Source: Actinopolymorpha pittospori
Lineage (GTDB): Bacteria; Actinomycetota; Actinomycetes; Propionibacteriales; Actinopolymorphaceae
Direction of reading: 5' to 3'
DNA length: 64,000 nucleotides
NCBI RefSeq assembly: GCF_014873875.1
Contig: NZ_JADBEM010000001.1
Coordinates: 9,362,001 to 9,426,000, forward strand
The translations under genes were made by a program, and so were the position numbers. Of this stretch, positions 43,418-52,241 are shown in pieces. Every line of letters starts with the position of its first letter. The stretch's first letter is position 1. Under the pieces are notes generated by a model. It saw only the letters and a program-made list of their open reading frames with translations. It made no database searches and was not told where the DNA came from.

Positions 43418-43998
43418 ATGTCGCTCCCACCGCAGGTGCACGACGTCGCCCAGACCTACCTCCGCCTCGTCGAGTCGCGGGACCCGATAGGTGTCCGGAC
43501 GTGCCGGGCAGCCGTGAGGCGTCGTTCAACCCGACGGCGAGGTTCATGCTGTGCCCGGTGACGTGGCACGAGCTGCACGAGCACGGTGTCGTCGTGCGCG
43601 GGCCGGCGCTCGCCGACCTCGACCTGTGGATCGACAAGGCGGCGTTGCTCGACTTCACGCGCACCAACCTGCAAACCTACTGGCGGGGCTGGGTCGGCAG
43701 CCTCGATCGGGTCGCCACGTCGGAACCCGACAAGGCGGTCGATCCATGGCTCGTCGAGTGGTGTGTTCTCGGTGTCGTACGCCTGCACGCGCTCCTCGCC
43801 ACCGGAGCGCTGCACTCCAAGGGCGGCGCCGGCCGGTGGGCGGTGGAGGCGGTCGACCCGCGGTGGCGCCCGATCCTCACCGAGGCGTTGCGGATCGGGG
43901 CTGGCGACCCGGGCCCATCGCCGTACGCCGACCTGTGGGAACGGCTGCCTGAGACCCGCGAGTTCCTCGCCATGATCGTCGAGACCGACGCCACGTGA
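43418..43998 (+). pseudogene. Aminoglycoside nucleotidyltransferase-like gene with internal deletion
   Basis: The start from ATG 43418 (SLPPQVHDVAQTYLRLVESR) looks like the N-terminal helix of ANT-type nucleotidyltransferases. After about 25 residues the frame is lost. A second frame from about 43500 gives the complete C-terminal DUF4111-type domain (FMLCPVTWHELHEHGVVV, WLVEWCVLGVVRLHALLATG, SKGGAGRWAVEAVDPRW). The catalytic GS...DxD core between them, normally about 90 residues, is missing. A deletion of the active site is the simplest reading, so the product cannot transfer nucleotides. Confidence 0.65.
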
Positions 43999-44030
43999 CC
44001 AAGCCCAAGCCCTCAACGATCCGACCCAGC

Positions 44031-45551
44031 TCAGGGACAGGAGAACTCCTTGGTGGTTCCGGTACTCAGCGTGCAACTTGGGCTCTGGGCGCGTCCGGCG
44101 CTGTTGTGGAAGGTCAGGCGCCACGGGTTGCCGGGGTCAGCACGCAGCACCGCGTAACCGTGAATGTCGTGCGATATCGACTGGGTGACCGGTTCACCGT
44201 CGACGACTTTACCTTCGACCTTCGTATCGTCCGGTGCGGTCTCGAGTTTGGTTCCGGAGGAGCCCACGGTCAGCTGGGGCGGACGGGTGCTGTTGAAATC
44301 GAGCATCTGGTACAGATGCTCGTGGCCGGACAGTACGAGCCGAATGTTGGGCGCCAGCGCCTTGGCCGTGGTCTGTTCGACGGCCTTGGCAAGGGTCGGA
44401 CCGGTCCAGGTCACAGCGGTGGACGACGCGGCCTTGACCATCCACAAGGGCTTGTGGGTGATGAGGAAGTACTCCTGCATGGGATGTCTGTTCGCCAGCG
44501 CGTTCACCTGGTTGAACCACTTGATGTACTGGGTCGCGACAGCCTGGTTCAGGACGAAGTCGTCCGCATCCGGGATGGCGGATGAGTCGAACAGGATGAA
44601 ATGGAGGGTGCCCGCGTCGATCACGACGGGCTCTGCCTCAGCGGGGTGGTTGCTGGAGATCGAGAAACACTCGTCGTTCCCGAAGATCTGGGTAGCGAGA
44701 TAGCGCCACCATTCCACTCCCCTACCGACCACGGGCGGTTGACACGCTTCGTGGTTACCCCGCGCGAACAGGAACGGCGCCTTCGCGAGCAGAGCCTCTG
44801 CGGGTTCGAAGAAGTCCTTGACGAGACATCCCCAGCCGCCTCTTTCACTCATCACATTGCAGCCCAGACTCTTGTCGCTCGCCAGCTGTGGTTCCTCCCG
44901 GTAAACGTAGTCGCCGACGTGGACGACCAGGTCGGGGCTGGACGTAGTCGCCGCGTTGACGGAGAGACCGTGGAAGTGCCAGTCCTTGAGGCAGTTCTGG
45001 TTGAGCGCCGCGTTGGCGGTCGTCTCGCATCCGGTGTCTCCGATCACCGCGATGCTGGCGGGACGCGGGCGGGTGGGTACGCCCCACCGTGGCAGTGGGA
45101 CGTTATAGGCAGGGCGTACGTGCAAGGCCTGTGTACTGCCCGAGTCGATCATCGCCTGCCGCGCGTCCACCGGAACCGGCAACCTGCAGACGGTCGTCGG
45201 AAACAGCGGTAACTGCGGCGTACTGACAGGGATCATGGCATTCGAGGTTCGCGTGCCCTGGCTGTCGACGAAAGTCACCGACGGGCATCCTCCGGGGAGC
45301 TCGGTGGTCACGAACCGGATCACCGTCCCCCGCGGGGTCAACTGGGACCACACCCAGGCCTCCCCGTTCTTTCCGCCGACTGGTTGGCCCGGCGGGGACG
45401 AGGGTTCACCCGAACCGGATCCGTCCATCGAGGTGTAGCTCGACGCGACGGTGCCTGCCTGTTGCGGTGCTTCCGTTGGGGTCATTGTGGTGCCCGCGGC
45501 CACCAGACCGACGACAACCAGAACGACGGCCAAAATGCGTGACATCGACAT
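44031..45551 (-). CDS. Secreted metallophosphoesterase
   Basis: 506 residues. A signal peptide (RILAVVLVVVGLVAAG) and a Ser/Gly/Pro linker precede a calcineurin-like domain with all five metal motifs: VIGDTGCE, VVHVGDYVYRE, LFARGNHEAC, FLITHKPLW and LVLSGHEHLYQ. The region before it (residues 60-160) resembles the N-terminal beta domain of such phosphatases. It probably removes phosphate from extracellular esters. ATG 45551 is followed two codons later by another ATG; either may start. The gap 45552-45731 holds no gene. Confidence 0.9.
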   Translation of the reverse strand: MSMSRILAVVLVVVGLVAAGTTMTPTEAPQQAGTVASSYTSMDGSGSGEPSSPPGQPVGGKNGEAWVWSQLTPRGTVIRFVTTELPGGCPSVTFVDSQGTRTSNAMIPVSTPQLPLFPTTVCRLPVPVDARQAMIDSGSTQALHVRPAYNVPLPRWGVPTRPRPASIAVIGDTGCETTANAALNQNCLKDWHFHGLSVNAATTSSPDLVVHVGDYVYREEPQLASDKSLGCNVMSERGGWGCLVKDFFEPAEALLAKAPFLFARGNHEACQPPVVGRGVEWWRYLATQIFGNDECFSISSNHPAEAEPVVIDAGTLHFILFDSSAIPDADDFVLNQAVATQYIKWFNQVNALANRHPMQEYFLITHKPLWMVKAASSTAVTWTGPTLAKAVEQTTAKALAPNIRLVLSGHEHLYQMLDFNSTRPPQLTVGSSGTKLETAPDDTKVEGKVVDGEPVTQSISHDIHGYAVLRADPGNPWRLTFHNSAGRAQSPSCTLSTGTTKEFSCP

Positions 45552-45731
45552 CGCAGGTCATCCCCCGACAACGCAATTCGACACAGGGGAAGAAGATCGT
45601 CCCCATCAAATGCGTTCCTGCCCCGTGCGTCACCCGTGAAACGGGACAACGACTTTCAGACCATCCGCCCTACAGAACACGCATTTCGAAAACGCGGTAG
45701 TGGGAGCTGGCAGCGAGGACCAGGACACGAC

Positions 45732-46571
45732 TTAGGCGGCGTGGGTGGGGGTGTGAGCCGCGGGGTCGATCAGGTTGCCGAGGTCGGTGACGGCGCCCTG
45801 GAGTCGGCAGCAGTACGGCCGGCGGCTCCAGGGCATCAGCTCACCCTGGTCGACGTCGCCGACCACGCAGGTGACGTTGTCCCGCCCACCCGCTTCCAGC
45901 GCGGCGCCGACGAGACCGTGCACTGCCCCTTCGCGGGACGGGTCGGCCAGGAGCGACGCGATCTCCTCCTCCGACACGAAGTCCGTGAGTCCGTCGCTGC
46001 ACAGGAGCAGCCGGTCACCCGCCCGCAGGTCGAGGTACGTCAGATCCGGTTCGGGGCGCTCGGTGGCACAGACGTAGCCCGTCACGACCGATCGGTAGGG
46101 GTGGACCTTCGCCTGCGCGGGACTGATGTGACCCTGGTCGACGAGGTCCTGGACCAGGGTCTGGTCCCTGGTCAGCTGCGCGAGCCGCCCCTCGCGCAGG
46201 AGGTAGGCCCGGGAGTCGCCGACGTGTGCCAGGGCGAACCGGTGACCATCGGTCATGATCGCGGTGAGTGTGGTCGCCATGCCCTCGCGCTTCGGTTCGG
46301 CCGCGACGCCGGCGACGAGGTGGCGGTAGGCGAAGTCGAGCGACTCTCGCAGGACACCCACCAGGTCGGTCGGGTCGGCCCGCAGGGACCCTCGCGGTGT
46401 CAACGAGATGGCACCCATCACGAACGCGACGCTCGCCGAGGCGATCTCACCCGCCGCCTGACCGCCGACACCGTCCGCGACGAGAACCAGGTGCGGAGCG
46501 CTGAACGCCGAGTCCTCGTTGTTGCCACGCACATGGCCGACGTGGCTTTCGGCCCAGCAGGCGAATCGCAT
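45732..46571 (-). CDS. PP2C-family serine/threonine phosphatase
   Basis: 279 residues, cytosolic. The PP2C metal motifs are present: GNNEDSAF, LVLVADGVGGQAAGEIAS, LAHVGDSRAYLL, LLLCSDGLTDFVSEEE and GGRDNVTCVVGDV. It corresponds to the stand-alone PstP-like phosphatase class without a C-terminal membrane tail; the extra 35 residues at the end are unstructured. No Ser/Thr kinase gene lies beside it in the window, so its partner is elsewhere. Confidence 0.92.
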   Translation of the reverse strand: MRFACWAESHVGHVRGNNEDSAFSAPHLVLVADGVGGQAAGEIASASVAFVMGAISLTPRGSLRADPTDLVGVLRESLDFAYRHLVAGVAAEPKREGMATTLTAIMTDGHRFALAHVGDSRAYLLREGRLAQLTRDQTLVQDLVDQGHISPAQAKVHPYRSVVTGYVCATERPEPDLTYLDLRAGDRLLLCSDGLTDFVSEEEIASLLADPSREGAVHGLVGAALEAGGRDNVTCVVGDVDQGELMPWSRRPYCCRLQGAVTDLGNLIDPAAHTPTHAA

Positions 46572-46804
46572 GGGCGCCCTCCGATCGTCAAACTACGCCA
46601 CCGGCAGCATCCCCGACGAAACCAGCGGACAGCAACCCCTGGCCTGCGCGAGAGAGCGGACGCGGAGTCACCTCGACGGCCGTGGCCTGGGGTAGCACGC
46701 GCTGGCGCCCCACCTGTGTCCGTGCCCGCCAGTACTCTTCCGGCTCAGTGGGTCCTGGCACGACAGTGGCAGTCGCCGCGCTACCCGAGACCAAGGAAGG
46801 CATC

Positions 46805-47479
46805 ATGAAGCTTCTCCTCACCTCCGCTGGCGTCAAGAACGCGAGCATCCAGGATGCGCTGGTCGGCCTCCTGGGCAAACCGATCGCCGAGTCCAGCGCC
46901 CTCTGCATCCCCACCGCGCAGTACGGGCATCCCAACCTCGGCCCAGGAGAGGGGGCATGGCGTTTCATCAGCGGACGATCCCCCCTGCCCATGTGCGATC
47001 TGGGGTGGAAGTCCGTGGGAGTGCTGGAGCTCACCGCGCTGCCCAGCATCCCCGAGGAACTCTGGGTCCCCAAGGTCCGCGAGACCGACGTCCTGCTGGT
47101 GTCGGGCGGCGATGCCCTGTACCTGTGCCACTGGATGCGTGAGTCCGGGCTGGCGGACCTCCTGCCGTCGCTGCGCGAGACCGTCTGGGTGGGGTTGAGC
47201 GCCGGGAGCATGGTGATGACCCCCCGGATCGGGCAGGACTTCGTCGGGTGGAAGCCGCCCGCCGGTGGTGACGACACCACGCTGGGCCTCGTCGACTTCT
47301 CGATCTGTCCGCACGTGAACGGCGAGGGCAGGCCAGGCAACTCGATGGCCGAGGCAGAGAGCTGGGCTGCCGGCATCGCGGGTCCGGCGTACGCGATCGA
47401 CGACGAGACCGCCATCAAGGTGGTCGACGGCAATGTCGAGGTCGTCTCCGAGGGGCACTGGAAGCTGCTCACCCCCTGA
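46805..47479 (+). CDS. Peptidase E / type 1 glutamine-amidotransferase-like (S51) protein
   Basis: 224 residues from ATG 46805, behind AAGGAAGGC. The nucleophile elbow is WVGLSAGSMVMTP, with TDVLLVSGGDALYLCHWM before it and SICPHVNGEG after it, giving the Ser-His set of the S51 family. Family members are Asp-specific dipeptidases; many actinobacterial members are of unknown substrate. Cytoplasmic, no signal peptide. It is a single gene. Confidence 0.85.
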   Translation: MKLLLTSAGVKNASIQDALVGLLGKPIAESSALCIPTAQYGHPNLGPGEGAWRFISGRSPLPMCDLGWKSVGVLELTALPSIPEELWVPKVRETDVLLVSGGDALYLCHWMRESGLADLLPSLRETVWVGLSAGSMVMTPRIGQDFVGWKPPAGGDDTTLGLVDFSICPHVNGEGRPGNSMAEAESWAAGIAGPAYAIDDETAIKVVDGNVEVVSEGHWKLLTP

Positions 47480-47676
47480 TACCGGGCGTCCCTCTCGTGC
47501 GCCCGCACAGGCCGTAAGTCCCGCGCCTGGCGGGCCCATCGTGTCGTGCCCTCTTTCGGTCGCGGTGCCTACGGTGCGGCTGAGACCAGCCGATGGTGCC
47601 CGTACGACGTGTCAATGGCGTCACGACGCCGGCGAGGCGGAGGTTGCCCGCGCGATCAACGAGGAGAGGGAGTCCC

Positions 47677-48891
47677 ATGAAGGCAGTCGTGTTCCATGGA
47701 GTTGGCGACGCCCGCGTCGACGACGTTCCCGAGCCGAAGTTGGAGGAGCAGAACGACGCCATCGTGCGTATCACCACGGCGGCCATCTGCGGAACCGACC
47801 TGCACTTCGTGCGAGGCACGGTGCCGAACATGAAGCCGGGGACCATTCTTGGCCACGAGGCGGTCGGCGTCGTCGAGGAGGTCGGTCGCGGAGTTCGCAA
47901 CTTCACACCGGGTGATCGGGTGCTGCTGTCCGCCGTCCTCGGCTGCGGCTCCTGCACGAACTGCCGCAGGGGCCACTTCGCGCAGTGCAACGTCATCAAC
48001 CCGCGCGGGCCCAGGGCCACCACGGCCTTCTACGGCGCCCCGGCCGAGACCGGCCCGTTCGACGGTTTGCAGGCCGAGTACGCCCGGGTGCCGTACGCGC
48101 AGACCAACCTCTTCCACCTGCCGGACTCGATGTCGGATGACAAGGCGATCCCGCTGTCGGACATCTACCCCACCGGATACTTCGGGGCCGTCATCGCCGA
48201 GGTGTCGGACAGTGACGTGGTCGCGGTCTTCGGCTGCGGACCGGTCGGGCAGTTCGCCATCCTGTCCGCGTTCCAGCGTGGCGCGGGACGCGTGCTCGCG
48301 GTCGACGGACACCCCTACCGGCTCGAACGCGCCCAGGCGCTGGGCGCCGAGGCGATCAACTTCAACGAGGAGGACCCGGTCGAAGCGCTCCTGGACCTGA
48401 CCCGCGGTGTCGGTCCCGATCGGGTCATCGACGCCGTGGGGGTCGACGCGGAGAGTCCGAAGGCCGGCCCGGCCGCGGCGAAGGCACGCCGGGAGGACGA
48501 CCTCTATCGCGACGAGCTGCACGAGATCGCCCCCGAGACCAACCAGCAGGACGAACGATGGAAGCCTGGTCACGCGCCTACTCTCGCGCACTCCTGGGCG
48601 GTGGACAGCATCGCCAAGGCGGGCACGCTGGGCGTCATCGGCGTGTATCCACCCACGGACAGGTTCTTTCCGATCGGGACCGCGATGAACAAGAACCTGC
48701 GCATCAACATGGGCAACGGCGATCACCCCCGCTACATCCCGAAGCTGCTGGACATGGTGAAGTCCGGGGTGGTGGACCCGGAGGAGGTACTCACCCAGCA
48801 CGAGCCGCTGCGCGACATCCTCGCGGCCTACAAGGAGTTCGACCTGCGCAGCCCCGGCTGGCTCAAGGTGGCGGTGAACCCCCGCAGTTGA
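47677..48891 (+). CDS. Zinc-dependent alcohol dehydrogenase (MDR family)
   Basis: 404 residues from ATG 47677, with GAGGAGAGGGAG upstream. Catalytic zinc site: AAICGTDLHF and GHEAVGVVEEVG. The structural zinc cysteines are in LGCGSCTNCRRGHFAQC and the Rossmann motif is VVAVFGCGPVGQFAILSA. An insertion around residues 275-320 (KARREDDLYRDELHEIAPET) is typical of glutathione-independent formaldehyde dehydrogenase-like members. It oxidises or reduces small alcohols or aldehydes with NAD(P). Not in an obvious operon. Confidence 0.92.
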   Translation: MKAVVFHGVGDARVDDVPEPKLEEQNDAIVRITTAAICGTDLHFVRGTVPNMKPGTILGHEAVGVVEEVGRGVRNFTPGDRVLLSAVLGCGSCTNCRRGHFAQCNVINPRGPRATTAFYGAPAETGPFDGLQAEYARVPYAQTNLFHLPDSMSDDKAIPLSDIYPTGYFGAVIAEVSDSDVVAVFGCGPVGQFAILSAFQRGAGRVLAVDGHPYRLERAQALGAEAINFNEEDPVEALLDLTRGVGPDRVIDAVGVDAESPKAGPAAAKARREDDLYRDELHEIAPETNQQDERWKPGHAPTLAHSWAVDSIAKAGTLGVIGVYPPTDRFFPIGTAMNKNLRINMGNGDHPRYIPKLLDMVKSGVVDPEEVLTQHEPLRDILAAYKEFDLRSPGWLKVAVNPRS

Positions 48892-48904
48892 GCGCTCGGG
48901 GCGT

Positions 48905-50023
48905 TCAGACCAGCGCCTCGGCGAACATGCGGTAGGCGTCGGCTCGAGCCTCGGCCGGGAACGCGTGCGCGCCGTCGAAGATCCACGGCCGAAGCGACCT
49001 CTCCGCCCCGTACAGCCCGTACACCCGCCGTACCTGGTCGAGCCAGCGCGCCTCGCCCACGTTCGGGAAGATCAGGTCCTGCATGCCCGCCACCACCATC
49101 AGCGGTCTCGGTGCGACCAGCGCCAGCCAGTGGTGGAAGTCCAGCGGCGTCTGCTCGATCGCCGCCTCGTAGTAGCCGAGGCGCGGGATCAGCGCGGTCC
49201 TCGACCACCAACGGTCAGGGGACGGGTCCGCGCGCAGCAGGTTCAGTCCGCAGCTGAGCACGCCTGCCCTGATCCGGGGCTCGGCGAGCATCGCGAACAG
49301 CGTCCCGTAGGCGCCGTGGGAGTGGCCGATGCAGCCGATGCGGCGCGGGTCCACCTGTGGCAGCGTTTCCAGCAGGTCGACCGCCCGCGACACGTCGAAG
49401 GCCATCTTCGCCATCACCGAGCCGGCCGGGTGAGCTTCGAAGAACTCCTCCGCGTAACGGTAGTGCGCGTTCGGATGGCCCGCCTGTCGCTCACCGAAGG
49501 CGATCGCGTCCGGTGCGAACACGACGAACCCACGCTCCGCGAGTTCGGCGGCGTACTGCATGTAGCTCCCGCTCGCCCGTACCTCCAGACCGACCACCTC
49601 GGCCTTGCCGGACGGGCTGGTCTGATGCAGCGCGATGATGCTCGGGCGTGGCTCGGTGGCACCCCGCGGAGTGAGCAACCACGCGTAGCCCCATTCGGCG
49701 TCGGTGAGGGTGTAGCGCAGGCGGCGCATCGCGTAGGGAGCCGGGGTGTTCGAGACGACGAACTCCGGCCCGAGGTACTCCCAGCGCATGGTGCTCGGTG
49801 GCAGGTCCGACACGGTGCCGAGGAGTTCCTCGGAGACGCGCTGCCAGTGGAGGCGTTCCCTCTTCCACCGCTCGAGGTCCTCGGAACCGGACCCGGACTC
49901 GCTCACCAGCGGGAGCGGGTCGGCCACGCCCGACTGCTCGCTTCGGACCGGCTCCCACGGGTGCTTCGCCTTCCATGCCGCGAAGTCCCAACCGCCGTCC
50001 GGCCAGTACCACAGGTACGACAT
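48905..50023 (-). CDS. Alpha/beta hydrolase (dienelactone hydrolase / acetyl xylan esterase-like)
   Basis: 372 residues from ATG 50023. A helical N-terminal part (GWDFAAWKAKHPWEPVRSEQ) precedes an alpha/beta hydrolase with LHQTSPSGKAEVVGLE, the nucleophile motif IGCIGHSHGAYGTLF, an acid near VAGMQDLIFPN and His in DGAHAFPAEA. The long insert between strand and nucleophile fits the large plant-cell-wall esterase-like group. It begins 8 bases after the binding-protein gene and may share its transcript, which suggests action on an imported substrate. Confidence 0.82.
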   Translation of the reverse strand: MSYLWYWPDGGWDFAAWKAKHPWEPVRSEQSGVADPLPLVSESGSGSEDLERWKRERLHWQRVSEELLGTVSDLPPSTMRWEYLGPEFVVSNTPAPYAMRRLRYTLTDAEWGYAWLLTPRGATEPRPSIIALHQTSPSGKAEVVGLEVRASGSYMQYAAELAERGFVVFAPDAIAFGERQAGHPNAHYRYAEEFFEAHPAGSVMAKMAFDVSRAVDLLETLPQVDPRRIGCIGHSHGAYGTLFAMLAEPRIRAGVLSCGLNLLRADPSPDRWWSRTALIPRLGYYEAAIEQTPLDFHHWLALVAPRPLMVVAGMQDLIFPNVGEARWLDQVRRVYGLYGAERSLRPWIFDGAHAFPAEARADAYRMFAEALV

Positions 50024-50031
50024 GGGGCACC

Positions 50032-52017
50032 CTAGTGTTCGTCGGGGTTTCGGTAGGCCAACTGCTCCATCCAGCTCGTCGCGCTGAAGTGGAGTCGATA
50101 GCTCAGCACGGCCTCGTCCAGCAGGTTGACCAGATCGGCGCTCGCCACGACGGGTGCGAACGGCGCCGTCACGGTACCGATCATCCAGACGTTCTCGTCG
50201 TGCGCGCGAAGAATCTGGTGGCCGAGCTCGAGCCTGGCCTGGTCGTCGATCTCGGAGGCCATCCGGTCGTAGAGGTCCTGCAGCTTCCGGAACTGTTCCG
50301 GCGGCTCCATCCCCTGCTTCCCACCGGTTTCGTACCACTCGCCATAGCCGGATGCCCAGTACGTGGACCTGGATGTGGGCACGTACCACAACGGGTCCAC
50401 GTCCCACAGGATCCCGCCCACGGTGTAGCCGGGGATGTCGAGGAGGTTGCTGGTCGCGCGTTCGGACCACAGGGTGTCCGCGACGTTCTGGACGGTGGCC
50501 CGCACACCCACCTTCTGCCAGTGCTGCCGGACGATCTCGTAGGCGTCGACCGACGGCACCGTGCCGCCGTACTCGTAGGTGAAGGTGGTGATGAGCAGCG
50601 ACAGTGGGCGACCGTCGGGACGAAGCCGCATGCCCTCCGCGTCGCGCCGGTCGAGGCCCGCCCTGTCGAGCAGTTCGTTGGCCTTGGCGACGTCGTACTC
50701 GGTGAACCGCTCCCCGGAACCTTCCAGGTAGTAGTCGTCCTGTGGTACCGCGCACGGCTGCCGGATCCCGCCCGCGTTCGAGTAGAGCAGCTTGTTCAGC
50801 TCGCCGCGGTTCAGCGCGTGGGAGAGTCCGGCGCGGACGTCGATGTTCTGCATCAGCGCACGGAGTACCGGGTCCTTGTCGCTCTGGTTCATGTACATCG
50901 CGATCCACGGTGCGTCGCTGGCCCAGCGAAGGACCCGGATACCGTTCTTGTCGGCCGAGTCCGCGAGAACGGGCAGGTCGCGGAGGCTGACGGTCTCGAA
51001 CTGCAGGTCGAGGTTGCCGTTGATCGCGCGCAGGGTGATGACCTCGGGGTCCAGCCGCTCCTGGACGAGACGGTCGACGTAGGGCAACTGCCGGCCCTGC
51101 GTGTCGACCTTCCAGTAGTAGGGATTGCGTTCCGCGATCGCGCGGGTGTCACCGCCGGTCATCGCCTTGGTCAGCCGCCACGCCGCCATCACCGGGCGCT
51201 CCGGGTTCTCCGCCGGAGTGCTCCTGGACAGGAAGAAGTCCATCCACTCCTTGTAGCCCGAGTCCTTCACCTGCTGGTCGAGCTTCGCCTTGGACGTGAA
51301 GTCGGGATGGAACTGGCTCAGGTAGTGCTTCGGCCACAGGAGCGCGCCGTGCAGAGCGCCTCGGAAGGCCAGGTAGCGGAGCAGAAGTCCGTGCGGCGCC
51401 TCGAAGCTGAACGTCACCGTGTGGTCGTCGACCTTGGCGATCCGGACCGGTTTGCCACCGATCGTGAGCCAGGTCGGGAACACCGGTGTGAGCACCGTGT
51501 TGGACAGGATCGCTTCGTAGTAGAAGACGAGATCATCGGCGGTGAAGGGATGTCCGTCGGACCACCTCGCGCCTTCGCGGAGGTGGAAGGTGTAGACGCG
51601 GCCGTCCTCGGTGATGTCCCAGGATTCGGCGAGCCCGGGAACGACCTCGGTCTTGCCCGGAGCCCACTCGACCAGACCTTCGCGGGCCACGATCAGCAGC
51701 TGCGAGGCGGACTGGGACGTCGTGGCCGATCGGATCGTCCCGCCGTACTGTCCGACCTGCTTCACCGGAGTGACCACCACCGGAGACTTCGGCAGTCGCT
51801 GCGCCAGTGGCGGCAGTTTCCCCTGTTTGACGAGGGCCGCGAGTGCGGGCGCCTCCTTGGCGTCGGGGTTGGAACCCCCGCCGCTTTCCTTCTTCTTGTC
51901 GCTGGGATCGGTGGACAGGAGCTCGCATCCAGACAGCAGACTCGCCCCCAGGATCGTGCTGCCGCTCCACCTCAACAGGTCCCGACGTTCCATGCCTGAT
52001 GATCGCGCCGCGCTCAT
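50032..52017 (-). CDS. Extracellular solute-binding lipoprotein, family 5 (peptide/oligosaccharide type)
   Basis: 661 residues. The leader ERRDLLRWSGSTILGASLLS ending in GC gives a twin-arginine-like signal with lipobox cysteine. SBP_bac_5 hallmarks follow: VPGLAESWDITEDGRVYTFH, LREGARWSDGHPFTADDLVF, LSHALNRGELNKLL. It captures peptides or sugars outside the membrane. No cognate permease or ATPase of the DppBCDF type is in the window, unlike usual operons; downstream is the hydrolase, upstream an exporter pair. Start ATG 52017 has GGAG eight bases upstream. Confidence 0.9.
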   Translation of the reverse strand: MSAARSSGMERRDLLRWSGSTILGASLLSGCELLSTDPSDKKKESGGGSNPDAKEAPALAALVKQGKLPPLAQRLPKSPVVVTPVKQVGQYGGTIRSATTSQSASQLLIVAREGLVEWAPGKTEVVPGLAESWDITEDGRVYTFHLREGARWSDGHPFTADDLVFYYEAILSNTVLTPVFPTWLTIGGKPVRIAKVDDHTVTFSFEAPHGLLLRYLAFRGALHGALLWPKHYLSQFHPDFTSKAKLDQQVKDSGYKEWMDFFLSRSTPAENPERPVMAAWRLTKAMTGGDTRAIAERNPYYWKVDTQGRQLPYVDRLVQERLDPEVITLRAINGNLDLQFETVSLRDLPVLADSADKNGIRVLRWASDAPWIAMYMNQSDKDPVLRALMQNIDVRAGLSHALNRGELNKLLYSNAGGIRQPCAVPQDDYYLEGSGERFTEYDVAKANELLDRAGLDRRDAEGMRLRPDGRPLSLLITTFTYEYGGTVPSVDAYEIVRQHWQKVGVRATVQNVADTLWSERATSNLLDIPGYTVGGILWDVDPLWYVPTSRSTYWASGYGEWYETGGKQGMEPPEQFRKLQDLYDRMASEIDDQARLELGHQILRAHDENVWMIGTVTAPFAPVVASADLVNLLDEAVLSYRLHFSATSWMEQLAYRNPDEH

Positions 52018-52241
52018 GTCCCACGACTCCTTCGCCCATCGCTTCGTCCGCGGTCCTCTCCCTATCGACGCATCGGCGTCGAGGACCCAGAACGTCTGGC
52101 TACTGTCGTGCTGGGAAAGCGCTCACCAGTCTGGTTCCGTCGTACATATCGGTCAAGACCACAAGTAGGCGCGTCCCGGACGGTGTCGACCAACCGGCGT
52201 CGGCCAACCGGCGGCGCCCGACCCGGCGGGCGCCGGCGGTC

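Noticed and set aside
49798..51999. Plus-strand frame of 733 codons
   Set aside because: Antisense to the binding-protein gene, with no recognisable domain.
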